Origin: Celeribacter ethanolicus
GTDB lineage: Bacteria; Pseudomonadota; Alphaproteobacteria; Rhodobacterales; Rhodobacteraceae
NCBI RefSeq assembly: GCF_001550095.1
Contig: NZ_LRUC01000007.1
Coordinates: 1 to 64,000 of the forward strand
Direction of reading: 5' to 3'
Length of the DNA stretch: 64,000 nt
In this document: in pieces, positions 1 through 7,862 of the stretch
Numbering within the stretch: the first letter of the stretch is position 1
How the letters are laid out: each line of letters starts with the position of its first letter
Translations under genes and position numbers: made by a program
The notes under the pieces: generated by a model
What the model saw: the letters and a program-made list of their open reading frames with translations, nothing else
The model's database searches: none
Told to the model about the DNA's origin: nothing

Positions 1-1
1 T

Positions 2-616
2 ACCCGTGTCAAAGACCGGTTCGATCTGCACCCCGAGCGTTTGATCGCAGACACAGCTTATGGATCAGGCCCAATGCTGGGTTGGCTGGTTGAGCGTGAG
101 ATTGCGCCGCATATTCCCGTCATCGACAAGGCGGGGCGCAGCGACGGCACTTGGTCACGCGCGGAGTTCGAATGGGACGCGGAGAATGATCAGTATATCT
201 GCCCCGAAGGTCACGAACTGAAGCAGTTCCGGCGAAACTACTCCGACCCGAACCGAGGTCCGACCGGCAAAGGCACAGCCCGCTATCGAGCTTTGAAGGA
301 GGTTTGCCAAACCTGTCCATCGAAACCAACTTGCTGCCCGAATGCAGAAGCCCGCAAAATCACCCGCGAAGAACACGAAGACGCCCGCCAAGTTGCCCGT
401 GATATCGCCAAAACCCACCAATACGATATCTCGATGAAGCTCCGAAAGAAGGTCGAGATGCTCTTCGCGCATCTCAAACGAATTCTTGGCCTGAACCGGC
501 TCAGGTTACGTGGACCCTGCGGCGCAAATGACGAATTCCTCCTCGCCGCAACCGCCCAAAACCTCCGTAAACTGGCCAAGATCTTTCCTGCGCCGCAGCA
601 ACCGCGAAAAGCCTGA
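2..616 (+). CDS. IS1182-type DDE transposase, C-terminal part (cut by window start)
   Basis: The reading frame is open from base 2, so the protein enters from outside the window and no start is seen. The visible ~204 residues include the motif IADTAYGSG near the middle catalytic Asp, a cysteine cluster (CPEGHEL, then CQTCPSKPTCCP) typical of the insertion in IS1182-like transposases, and a late segment KKVEMLFAHLKR that carries the final catalytic Glu. The enzyme would cut and rejoin the ends of its insertion sequence. It is followed by non-coding DNA that presumably contains the right end of the element (about 617-690), but without the left end I could not define the inverted repeat. Family call is from motif recognition. 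Confidence 0.85.
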   Translation, partial: TRVKDRFDLHPERLIADTAYGSGPMLGWLVEREIAPHIPVIDKAGRSDGTWSRAEFEWDAENDQYICPEGHELKQFRRNYSDPNRGPTGKGTARYRALKEVCQTCPSKPTCCPNAEARKITREEHEDARQVARDIAKTHQYDISMKLRKKVEMLFAHLKRILGLNRLRLRGPCGANDEFLLAATAQNLRKLAKIFPAPQQPRKA

Positions 617-1192
617 AAAGAAAGGCGCTCACGCCCATTCGGGAACCGCAAATTCTGCGCTCGCAAACATCAGTTTTTCAACAGAATCGGCGGAAAGTTG
701 CCGTTCGCTGCGTAATGCTTGAATGTCGGTTTTGCGAAATGTTGAGCCGATTTCGTGGTGCGTGAATACCTTTTCGCAAGGTGATTCATGCCTAAGCCGC
801 CTATAATAAAGTTGATCGATAGCATACCTCAGGATCCAGATGACGGAAGGTTCAGAAATCGCTGATGTGGTAATCCGATCTCTTTTGCAGGGGATTGATC
901 GTAGCATTCACACGATCATTATTATTTTTAAGCAGGTACGATGCCGTTGTTTCTTATATTGGAGCGATCGTTGTTGTAAGTCCGTAGCTATTCCGTTGCG
1001 ATCTTGCTGAACCTAGTCGATGCTCACCAAAGAATGGAGGGCCAGCCTTCCGAGTCAGACAAAGGCGTCCTAAATCCGATCCACCAGACGCCGAAGCTGC
1101 ACGCCTTACGCAAGTTTTTTACTATGATGTTTATAGTTGGCTTCTTGCGCCGATAGCGACCGCGATGCATAGTCCCCGCCATGTTTTAGGTA
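617..1192. other. Gene-poor stretch after the IS element
   Basis: No convincing gene. The first ~70 bases probably hold the right end of the IS1182-like element. A 25-codon reading frame at 788-865 has an AAGGTG ribosome-binding-like sequence but nothing recognisable. Base composition is visibly more AT-rich than the flagellar and housekeeping genes to the right, as expected for mobile DNA. Confidence 0.5.
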
Positions 1193-1648
1193 TTGTTATG
1201 TAAGGCCGACGTGAGCGAAGATTTTTGGCTGGATATTGAGAGTGTTGCTGTGCAACGGGCAGACCGTCCTCTGGTCCTTCAGATCGAGGATATTTCGAAG
1301 GTCGAGCCGTTGGATAAGCAATTTGGGGTCGATCCGAAGCGTTCCGTCCCGGATGTTTTGCGCCCGGCTGTCTTTGGTGGACAGGATGGCGCCTCGCAGT
1401 GCTTTGCCATTCTGGATGCGGGAAAGGTCGAGAACTTGCCAGAGATGCTGGCGACGTCCGGTCTTGAGTATCGCTGCTTGTTCAAAGGGGAAACGGCAGA
1501 GGAACTAAGCGAGGTTGCGCCTTGGCTGGTGCGGCTGGAGGACGGCAATAAGTTCACGATGGGTCTGTTCACCCGGTCATGCGACACTGGCATATTGCGA
1601 ATGGCACGATTTACCTCAGCACCCGCATCAACCGAAACATTGATGTAA
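1193..1648 (+). pseudogene. DUF4123 (type VI effector adaptor/chaperone) gene, frameshifted and truncated
   Basis: The 151-residue frame reads like a DUF4123 protein: a segment around residues 60-125 contains FAILDAGKVENLPEML, LEYRCLFKGETAEEL and APWLVRLEDGNKFTMGLFTRS, the conserved core of these adaptors, which load cargo effectors on the VgrG/PAAR tip of type VI secretion systems. Family members are roughly twice as long. Just after LFTRS (about 1579) the expected continuation is in the next frame (HWHIANGTIYLSTR resembles the family's PWH..PGIYLRSR stretch), so a frameshift separates the two halves. About 20 residues later the sequence turns into a different protein. I read this as a decayed adaptor fused to its neighbour. 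No vgrG, PAAR or other type VI gene is visible. Confidence 0.6.
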
Positions 1649-2988
1649 ACAACTTCTTCCTTGGCGATGACGAGGATCACATCAACCGGATGCCGACCAA
1701 TGCCGAGGGCGCGGATTGGCTGAACGCGGTGATGGGCGACTGGATGGCGCGATCCGGCATTCCGGGGGCGAGCGCAGACGAAGAATTTTCCGACAACTGG
1801 AGTGCCCGCATAGCTTGGGGCGGGATGAATATCGTCTTTGGCGCGGCGGAATTTATCGGCGGCGTGGCGCTGACGGCGGGAACGCTGGGGTGGGGAACGG
1901 TTGCGGGTGGCGCTTTGTCCCTCGCAGGCTTTGAGGCAATCACTCAGGGCATCGACATGTGGCACACGCCGAATGAAGCCGCCCACAGCACCGGCTGGCT
2001 GGGCGATGCCACCTATGCCATGATGAACACGTTCGGTGTGCTTGATCAAAATGATCAGGCCTCGTTCAATCGCTACTGGTCCTTTGCGATGCTGGGGCTG
2101 AGCTTGGGCGGCGCGGGCGTTCTGGGTTATGCAGGCAAAGCCGTGCAGGCTGGGCGTGTGGGGCAAGCCGCGCGGCAGCTCGATTTCATTGCCGAGGTGT
2201 CCAAACGCACTTTGGCGTCGGCCCGCACCGCCATCGTCGGCATCAAGGGCGCGCGTTTCGGCGAATTAATTTTACATTATGCTTCGCTCCCTTCTGGGAG
2301 GATTGCAGTGAATATCAAAGGCGTAGGTCGCCTCGTCGTTCCACATTGGGAAAGCTTACCCCGCCTGCGTCTCAGGATGAATACTGCGAAGCAGAGCGTA
2401 CTTACGGCCAACATGCGCCGAGCGCATGCAGGATACGCAAGCGCTCGACGTGTGGCTGGAGACCTGGACGCTGAAAAGTTACTGGAGGAAGCGGCCTCTC
2501 ATTTGGGGATTGCGGACTATAGGCTCTACGTCGACGTAGTGAGATATGAGCCAACAGGATCCAGTTACTTTACGATAGAGAATGGGCAACGCATCTTGGC
2601 TTTGTCGGGTGAGCAAGTTAATGTGCTCGGACAAGCAGGGAAATTGATAACAGCTGGTCATGAGCTTCAGCACGCAAAGATATTCAATCTCCTCCGTAGA
2701 TTGAGTAATCTGTCCGATGACGCATTCACCAATCTGCACTTTAGCCATCCTCAACTTTCAGTCGCCTATGTACGAGAGGAGTTCATCGTCGAAGGCGCGG
2801 CTCAGCGCAGAGTTTTGCGATCTTTGGACGCACAGGGGATCAAAATCTCGCCGAGCGATCTAAGGGAGACGAAAGAGTATTTCGCGGCACACAAATCCGC
2901 ATTCGATTACTATAAAAGTACCGGAAACTGGCCACCCAAAGGTCAGAACTTTTACATTGATTACTATCGTGATGCAGGGGGGGGATGA
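1579..2988 (+). CDS. Probable type VI effector: glycine-rich membrane region plus C-terminal HExxH metallopeptidase-like toxin
   Basis: A 469-residue frame. Residues 1-28 look like the tail of the broken adaptor. Residues ~75-118 are a glycine/alanine-rich hydrophobic stretch (glycine-zipper style), with a second hydrophobic segment at ~165-188, as seen in effectors that must enter or cross a target membrane. The C-terminal part contains TAGHELQHAKIF, a zincin HExxH motif with H361, E362 and H365, and downstream acidic residues E400, E401 and E405 that could give a third ligand. This fits the zincin-like toxin domains found at the ends of polymorphic toxins (Tox-MPTase type). A small gene overlaps its stop by ATGA, the usual place for immunity. 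The true N-terminus is uncertain because of the fusion upstream, so the cassette may be non-functional. Confidence 0.6.
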   Translation: MRHWHIANGTIYLSTRINRNIDVNNFFLGDDEDHINRMPTNAEGADWLNAVMGDWMARSGIPGASADEEFSDNWSARIAWGGMNIVFGAAEFIGGVALTAGTLGWGTVAGGALSLAGFEAITQGIDMWHTPNEAAHSTGWLGDATYAMMNTFGVLDQNDQASFNRYWSFAMLGLSLGGAGVLGYAGKAVQAGRVGQAARQLDFIAEVSKRTLASARTAIVGIKGARFGELILHYASLPSGRIAVNIKGVGRLVVPHWESLPRLRLRMNTAKQSVLTANMRRAHAGYASARRVAGDLDAEKLLEEAASHLGIADYRLYVDVVRYEPTGSSYFTIENGQRILALSGEQVNVLGQAGKLITAGHELQHAKIFNLLRRLSNLSDDAFTNLHFSHPQLSVAYVREEFIVEGAAQRRVLRSLDAQGIKISPSDLRETKEYFAAHKSAFDYYKSTGNWPPKGQNFYIDYYRDAGGG

Positions 2989-3296
2989 TGCGCGGAACAC
3001 CTGAGCAGTTAAATAAGACACTTCAATCCATGAAACTGACTGAGCCACAAAAATGGATGGTCCAGCTTTGCGGCTATCAGATCAACCCTCGATGGCTTGT
3101 GACACCACTCCCAGAGGAGACCAAAGCCATACAGCAACAAAAGGCGCGGGCCTCTCTTGTTGCTCTTCTGGGCAAGGATTTTGGGAGTAATCTCTTGGAT
3201 TGGCACCAAGCATTAAAAGGAAGTCAAGCCTATGGAGAGCGATATTGGCACGAGCGGTTTGACCGAATTATCGAAAGCATTGCTACTTCCAATTGA
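2985..3296 (+). CDS. Putative immunity protein to the HExxH effector
   Basis: A 103-residue soluble, mostly helical-looking protein with no signal peptide and no family I recognise. Its ATG overlaps the effector's stop codon (ATGA at 2985-2988; a second in-frame ATG follows at once), indicating translational coupling. Position and size fit a cognate immunity protein that would bind and block the metallopeptidase-like toxin in sister cells. The absence of a signal peptide would place immunity in the cytoplasm, hinting that the toxin's target is cytoplasmic. The assignment rests on position only. Confidence 0.5.
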   Translation: MMRGTPEQLNKTLQSMKLTEPQKWMVQLCGYQINPRWLVTPLPEETKAIQQQKARASLVALLGKDFGSNLLDWHQALKGSQAYGERYWHERFDRIIESIATSN

Positions 3297-3849
3297 CGAT
3301 TGAATGTTAAAGGTCCCCTTGATCCGCTCCCAAATTCATGGGCACGACCTAGGTGATAATAATGCTTAGCAATTAACCAAGCTCGGCCGTGGCGTTTGTC
3401 AAAGGAGTTGTCCGCCAGCTTTATGCGTAATCTCTGATTTCAACTTTGCGGATTTTGGTTTCTGGATTGGCCAGCCAGAACCGGTCATTAGCTGCACCTA
3501 AAACGATTGACAGCATTGGGCCGAAAGCGCCCAAAGTAACACATGCAACTAACGGCCCTTTGCCGCCATTCCCCAATTGTCGCTATGACGCAGCGCAGCC
3601 CGCCAAACCTGCCATTCGTCGTACCTAGAAGCCTCAGGCATTATGCGACATAATTGAACTGTTGGGCTTAGAGTGGGGGATCACCTCTCGGGTGAAGGAG
3701 CACTGCGCGGACTGTCGGCGATGGCTTTTGCTCTTGCGAAAATGCCTATGTGAATCGGACTGTTCTCGTGATTCCCAGAATCTCACACGGGTGCTTGAGT
3801 AATCTATCTGCACACCCAAATTGAGAAAGTGGATTGCGGGGATAAGAAC
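3297..3849. other. Non-coding stretch between the toxin module and the broken large gene
   Basis: Short frames exist on both strands but none has a ribosome binding site plus recognisable content. The stretch contains fragments reminiscent of inter-element junk common next to IS elements in this order. I searched for the inward end of the Tn7-like element (a sequence starting TGTCATTGGACCA) and did not find it. Confidence 0.45.
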
Positions 3850-4375
3850 ATGATAACGGAAACGCATATTCGGTAATGGGCAGATCGCATTGAAGCGCGT
3901 TCCCTGCTGCCTGTACTTGTTCGTCGCCTGATCCGTGAAACCACTCGGGGTCTGAAGTCGCTTCGCTTTCCCGGCAATGATGCAATCGCCCTCCACGGCG
4001 TTGATGGTGAGGCAGTGAGTGAGATCTCAACCCCGTGGGTGCCGGCTGGAAAGTCGCTATGGGAAATGGGCTGCGATCAATCTCCCTCCACAAAGGCTAA
4101 CGCCGATTTATGATAAGAGGGTCAAAGAATTCGATGCCGAAATCCGGAAGGATACAGCATTTGTCTTTGTGACTCCAAGACGTTGGGCTAGTAAAGAGGA
4201 ATGGCTGACTGAGCGCCGCGCAAGCAGGGACTGGGCAGAGGTCCATGCTTGGGACGCGGTGGATATCGAAACATGGCTGGAAGAGGCTCCCGGGATGCAG
4301 GCATCTCGCAAGATTGCCTTCGCACAGAATTGCTCTGGGCACTTGAAGCGCTTGCGTGGTCTCCAAACCGCGACG
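3850..4375 (+). pseudogene. N-terminal fragment of a very large uncharacterised protein (broken)
   Basis: Starting at ATG 3850 the sequence reads MITETHIR, then a stop (TAA at 3874, one change from a sense codon), then in the same frame WADRIEARSLLPVLVRRLIRE and on through FPGNDAIALHG and WEMGCDQ. An extra T near 4110 shifts the frame, after which it continues with YDKRVKEFDAEIRKD, FVFVTPRRW and DAVDIETWLEEAPG. After ~4310 it jumps to a distant part of the same family (RTELLWALEALAWSP, readable in another frame to ~4375). I recognise this as the N-terminal region of a large (>1000 residue) bacterial protein family of unknown function. The gene has a nonsense mutation, a frameshift and an internal deletion. 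Another piece of the same gene lies at 7863-8795. Confidence 0.6.
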
Positions 4376-5536
4376 TCTTTATGCTCCCGTATTTCGGGCA
4401 GGAATGGATTGTCGCGGATGCGCGCGCTGTGCCGTGATTTTTCGATAAACGGCGTGTCACTTGGCAACGGCGTGGAGGAGGCTGGCTGCGAGAGCGATCC
4501 CATGCCCGCCGTCGGTATCGGTTCTATCGTTGGGGATAACGGCTCCGGCCTGCGCAATGCTTCTGTGAAAGCGGCTACCGTAGGCGTACTCGGGCAGAGC
4601 GTTGACGCCCGCAGCTATCATGGCATCGACAAACCGTTTCTAGAACGGATGTTCGGGTCTCTGGAAAGCATCCTGATCAACCTCATTCACGGCTATACTG
4701 GCCGAAAGGCAGGGGCTTTGCCCGGCTATGATCCGATCAAGAACGGTGTGCTGGATTGTCAGGAGCTCTATGGCCTGATCACGCGCTATCTGGTCGATCA
4801 ATATCCCTATCAGCGACATTACGGTACAACGATGCTTGGGCAACGCCCGATCAAGCAGCTGCAGCTGACGAACCAATTCTATGGTGCCTTTGCAGAAATC
4901 TGCCCGCATGATCGCCGCATTCACCTCGGCTGGAAGAGCAAAGCGACTATCAGTGACGAGGGCGTCAAAGCTTTCGGGCTGCCCTATAACTCTCCCGAAC
5001 TGCAGGCTGTCCGCGATCACGTCCACGGCAAAGTCTCCGTTTTCTCGGACCCCGATTGCACCAACCATGTCACCATCCTGATCGAGGGCCACCCTGATCC
5101 CATTTTGGGCTATCTCACATGGACCGCCATGTCCGATATGACGATCCCCGAATTCCTCGCGATCGCGGAGGCAACGCGGGCAGAAGACCCCGAAGAGACG
5201 GAGGAGTTCGAGGCGCGGCTTGCACGGGTACGGCGCGCGCGGTTCGATCAGCTTCATTTCATCGCGGTCGAGCATAAGCTTGCCCGCAGCTATATGACTA
5301 TCGCAGAGGCCCAGAAGAAGGCTGAAATCGTCACGGCAGGCCAACATTCCCGTCCTTACAGCGCCCTGCCTGGCACCATGGATCCGAGCAGTATCGCGGA
5401 TGAACACGCGACCGCCGGCGTTCGGAAGGTCGGCGCAGGGTTCAAGCCACCTCTGGACGGTTCGGTTGCCCCGAATGAGGTGCCAAACACCACAAAAGCC
5501 CTGCCGAAGCCAAATACGAAGGGGAAACTGTCATGA
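4376..5536 (+). pseudogene. Tn7/Mu-like (TnsB-type) transposase, 5'-truncated
   Basis: The frame is fused to the preceding fragment and turns into an integrase-fold transposase. A GDNGSG motif (Asp codon at 4535) and KPFLERMFGSLE (Glu codon at 4643) are separated by exactly 35 residues, matching the second and third acidic residues of a DD35E active site. The Mu-type C-terminal beta-barrel region follows, ending in a proline-rich tail. The first catalytic Asp and the N-terminal DNA-binding domains are missing, so it should be inactive. Its stop overlaps the start of the next gene (ATGA at 5533), as in tnsB-tnsC operons. Close relatives in Rhodobacterales mobile elements look similar from memory; no search was possible. 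Confidence 0.75.
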
Positions 5537-6513
5537 GTTTCATCAACCTATCGGCGGCTGACAACATTTCGACACTCAAGGCCGCGCATTACAGCTTCCC
5601 GAGGGCGGATCGATTGAGGGAGGACATGGTCTGGATGGTCACGGATTACTACGCCAAAGCCTCCCTGCGTCGCCCCTTTGAGGCGCGTGGTTTGCTGGTC
5701 ACGGGCCCGTCCCGCACGGGCAAGTCGACCGAAATCCGGCGCCAGATCGACGCCTTGAACGATGGCTCCACGATCATGCCGGATGGCCGACCCGCGCGCT
5801 TTGTATCGGTTGTCTTGAAAGGCCTGCTCTCGTGGAAGGATCTCGGGATCCACACTTTGGATCAGGGGCTGAATTACCCCGCCATCGGACGACTTACACA
5901 GCGGGAAGTCTGGGAGCGCGTCGTCATCCAGGCCCGAGAACAGGGTGTGATCGGCATCCATTACGACGAATGTCAGCATATCTTTCCCCGCGTGACTGGA
6001 GAGGCGCGGGCGATGATACTCGACAGCTTCAAATCCCTTTTGAAGCAACCGGAATGGCCGCTCATGCTGATCCTGTCCGGGGTCGACAGCCTCGTTCAGC
6101 ATATAACCAGTGAGGAACAGTTGGCCTATCTGATGCGGCCTATTTCTTTTCCCGAGGTAGCGCTACATCGGCCCGCTGATCTGGCGGAAATGGTCAGCCT
6201 TTGTCATGCCTATGCGGATAAGGCCGGGCTAACGTTTGACGTTCTCAATACGCGGGACTTCTACGAGCGGCTTGCCTGCGCCTGTGCCAATCGGTGGGGT
6301 CTCGTCATCGAGCTACTGATCGACGCATTTGTCATCGCGCTGGATCAGAAGGCAAGCGAACCAGCTCCACAGCATTTCTGTCTCGCCTTCACGCGGAGAA
6401 CGGGCCTGCGGGATGGCTATTCACCCTTCTCGATCGATAGCTATGAGGCGCTATTCTCTCCGCAGAAGATCTTCGAGATATGGGAGAAGCGACGGGCTGC
6501 GATCAGCGCCTGA
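5533..6513 (+). CDS. TnsC/TniB/MuB-like AAA+ ATPase of a Tn7-like transposon
   Basis: 326 residues. The Walker A motif GPSRTGKS lies at residues 58-65 and Walker B (IGIHYDECQ, D145-E146) near the middle, followed by a sensor-like LILSGVDSL segment. This is the layout of the regulator ATPases that choose the target DNA and stimulate TnsB-type transposases. It overlaps the transposase gene by four bases and is followed after 24 bases by a strong terminator and the transposon end. This gene looks intact although its transposase partner is not. No tniQ/tnsD targeting gene follows, so the operon appears reduced. Confidence 0.8.
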   Translation: MSFINLSAADNISTLKAAHYSFPRADRLREDMVWMVTDYYAKASLRRPFEARGLLVTGPSRTGKSTEIRRQIDALNDGSTIMPDGRPARFVSVVLKGLLSWKDLGIHTLDQGLNYPAIGRLTQREVWERVVIQAREQGVIGIHYDECQHIFPRVTGEARAMILDSFKSLLKQPEWPLMLILSGVDSLVQHITSEEQLAYLMRPISFPEVALHRPADLAEMVSLCHAYADKAGLTFDVLNTRDFYERLACACANRWGLVIELLIDAFVIALDQKASEPAPQHFCLAFTRRTGLRDGYSPFSIDSYEALFSPQKIFEIWEKRRAAISA

Positions 6514-6530
6514 CCAACCCCCATTACCAA

Positions 6531-6732
6531 CTGATCGGGCTCGTGCTTTGCGCGGGCCTTTTTTCGTTTCACCGGCGGCGAGGGCGCCAGAGGCGGCGTT
6601 TGCAATTGCTCCAAATTAGTATGGAATTGCTCCAAACGCGAAAGATGGTGAAAATTATGATGATATCTCAATTGGTTGCGGATGATTCGTTTTGAGGCCC
6701 GTCGAAATTTGCGCTCTTATGGTCCAATGACA
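6531..6732 (+). repeat. Transposon right end, copy 1
   Basis: A 202-bp segment that recurs at 8809-9010 with roughly 90% identity by eye and no length change. It contains a hairpin terminator, two copies of AATTGCTCCAAA at 6604 and 6625 (21 bp apart, two helical turns), and a terminal variant ATGGTCCAATGACA at the outer edge; TGSTCCAA is common to all three sites. Several spaced transposase sites plus a terminal TGACA/TGTCA is the plan of Tn7-type ends. Homology stops just after TGACA, marking the probable end of the element. Confidence 0.75.
6538..6564 (+). terminator. Rho-independent terminator after the tnsC-like gene
   Basis: A nine-base-pair stem (6538-6546 with 6550-6558, G.U pairs allowed) with a TTT loop is followed by six T residues. 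It ends transcription of the transposase/ATPase pair before the transposon end. Confidence 0.8.
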
Positions 6733-6837
6733 TCTTTCCTAGTCACCCACGAATTTAGCATCAGTTTCAGCACCTTCCGCAAGTCGGCAGGGTGACGTTT
6801 GCGCTTTCGATTTTTCAGGCTTCCCGCTAGGCTATGC

Positions 6838-7055
6838 TCAGGATTGGCAAAAAGAGCCGATCCCGGGGCGTAGTAACCCCTCCAAGAGCGGCCGGTGTCG
6901 GCCGGAATGACACCTCCTCGAACCCTATGGTCGGGGAGGCACTGGCGTATGTCCAGGGCTCCGGCCTAAAGGCCAGCGCGGTCGTCTCTTGGCGGCTTAC
7001 TAACTCCCCGGCTGCCAGAGGAAACTCTGGTGGCCGATTTCGTTAGTAGAGGAGC
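6838..7055 (+). ncRNA. Highly structured RNA or 5' leader upstream of the 7060 gene
   Basis: About 215 bases with little coding potential fold by eye into consecutive helices: 6841-6848/6856-6863 (8 bp, loop AAAAAGA); 6865-6868/6877-6880; 6889-6893/6900-6904, whose loop GGTGTC exactly matches GACACC at 6909-6914 (alternative pairing or pseudoknot); 6913-6920/6932-6939; 6942-6945/6953-6956; 6963-6966/6971-6974. A long-range helix 6997-7004/7042-7049 encloses a stem (7009-7012, 7015-7020 with 7025-7030, 7033-7036) capped by a GAAA tetraloop. The last helix runs into the ribosome binding site AGAGGAG (7048-7054), so it could control translation. I do not recognise the RNA class. Confidence 0.6.
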
Positions 7056-7059
7056 CATT

Positions 7060-7800
7060 ATGAACCCCAAAAGCCATAAGACTGAGCCATCACCAGACGC
7101 GAAGCCGTCGATCTTGCGCCGTTATGTTCGCTTCCAAGTCGTTCTGATTGAACTTGCCCTTCTGGGCTACGCCCTGCACCTCCTGCAAAAGGCGAACGCC
7201 AGCGCCCAGACGCTCGTCGCGACGGCGCTGTTTTTAATCGCGATGTTCACGCTGATCACGGGCAAGGGCTTCCCGCATTTTCGGAGGCGGGGCAAAGCCC
7301 TGCTGTTCGTGTTGTTGTCCGGTTTTTTCGTGATGTCTGGCGCTGTCGTTTTCGACCAGGAGCTTGAGGCCCATCTTGCGGAACTGCGTGAAACTGACCC
7401 GGCGACCTACCTGACAGAGCTGCGTGCAATCGACGCGGAGCGCTGGCTTGCAGCGCTGAAAGAGATTGACCCGGACGCCTATGCGCAGGAGGTGGAGCAC
7501 CGTGCCGCAGAAGCTGAGGCTCAGCGCTTTGATGCCTGTTCCAAGGCGAGCGTCAGCTTAGCCTATGTCATGATACAGTCGGACGTCAAAAATCAGCTGC
7601 GCGCACCATCGACGGCAAAATTTCCGGGTCGGTATGAGACCGGGACAGGATACTTGGGCAACTGCATTTTTCAGGTCGTGGGCTCATTCGATGCACAGAA
7701 CGGCTTCGGCGCGATGATCCGGGGCGATTTCCACGGAACAATAGAGTACTACCCCGAAACCCAAAGCTGGCGCACACAGGCGCTTGAGGTGCAGGGGTAG
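7060..7800 (+). CDS. Three-helix membrane protein with conserved C-terminal domain, unknown function
   Basis: Start chosen at ATG 7060 because AGAGGAG lies six bases upstream. The 246-residue protein has three predicted membrane helices in residues ~22-110. A charged helical stretch follows with repeated LxEIDxxxY/W-like units (TDPATYLTEL, IDAERWLAAL, IDPDAYAQEV). The C-terminal domain begins near a Cys, reads LRAPSTAKFPG and CIFQVVGSFDAQNGFGAMIR, and ends with a beta-rich segment. This C-terminal domain resembles one seen in many uncharacterised mobile-element proteins (the APSTAKFP motif is typical). The gene sits alone between the two transposon-end copies, behind a structured leader, so it is probably cargo. 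Function unknown. Confidence 0.65.
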   Translation: MNPKSHKTEPSPDAKPSILRRYVRFQVVLIELALLGYALHLLQKANASAQTLVATALFLIAMFTLITGKGFPHFRRRGKALLFVLLSGFFVMSGAVVFDQELEAHLAELRETDPATYLTELRAIDAERWLAALKEIDPDAYAQEVEHRAAEAEAQRFDACSKASVSLAYVMIQSDVKNQLRAPSTAKFPGRYETGTGYLGNCIFQVVGSFDAQNGFGAMIRGDFHGTIEYYPETQSWRTQALEVQG

Positions 7801-7862
7801 CGGATATTCTCGGGCACGCCCGGTACAGGTCCCCCTTCGTCCGTCATGGCGGGCCAGCCGTT

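Noticed and set aside
788-865. 25-codon frame with a ribosome-binding-like sequence
   Set aside because: No recognisable content and located in decayed DNA next to an IS; not enough to call a gene.
950-970. TTGGAGCGA near 959 as a left-end site of the Tn7-like element
   Set aside because: Single near-match to the TTGGAGCAA site with no second site at 21 bp and no terminal TGTCA nearby.
3446-3996. Several 60-120 codon frames on both strands
   Set aside because: No ribosome binding sites or family features; part of the region reads as the broken large gene in another frame.
4445-4475. TGTCACTTGGCAACG inside the truncated transposase as a transposon terminus
   Set aside because: Similarity to TGTCATTGGACCA is partial, and the sequence on its right is transposase coding DNA without further sites.
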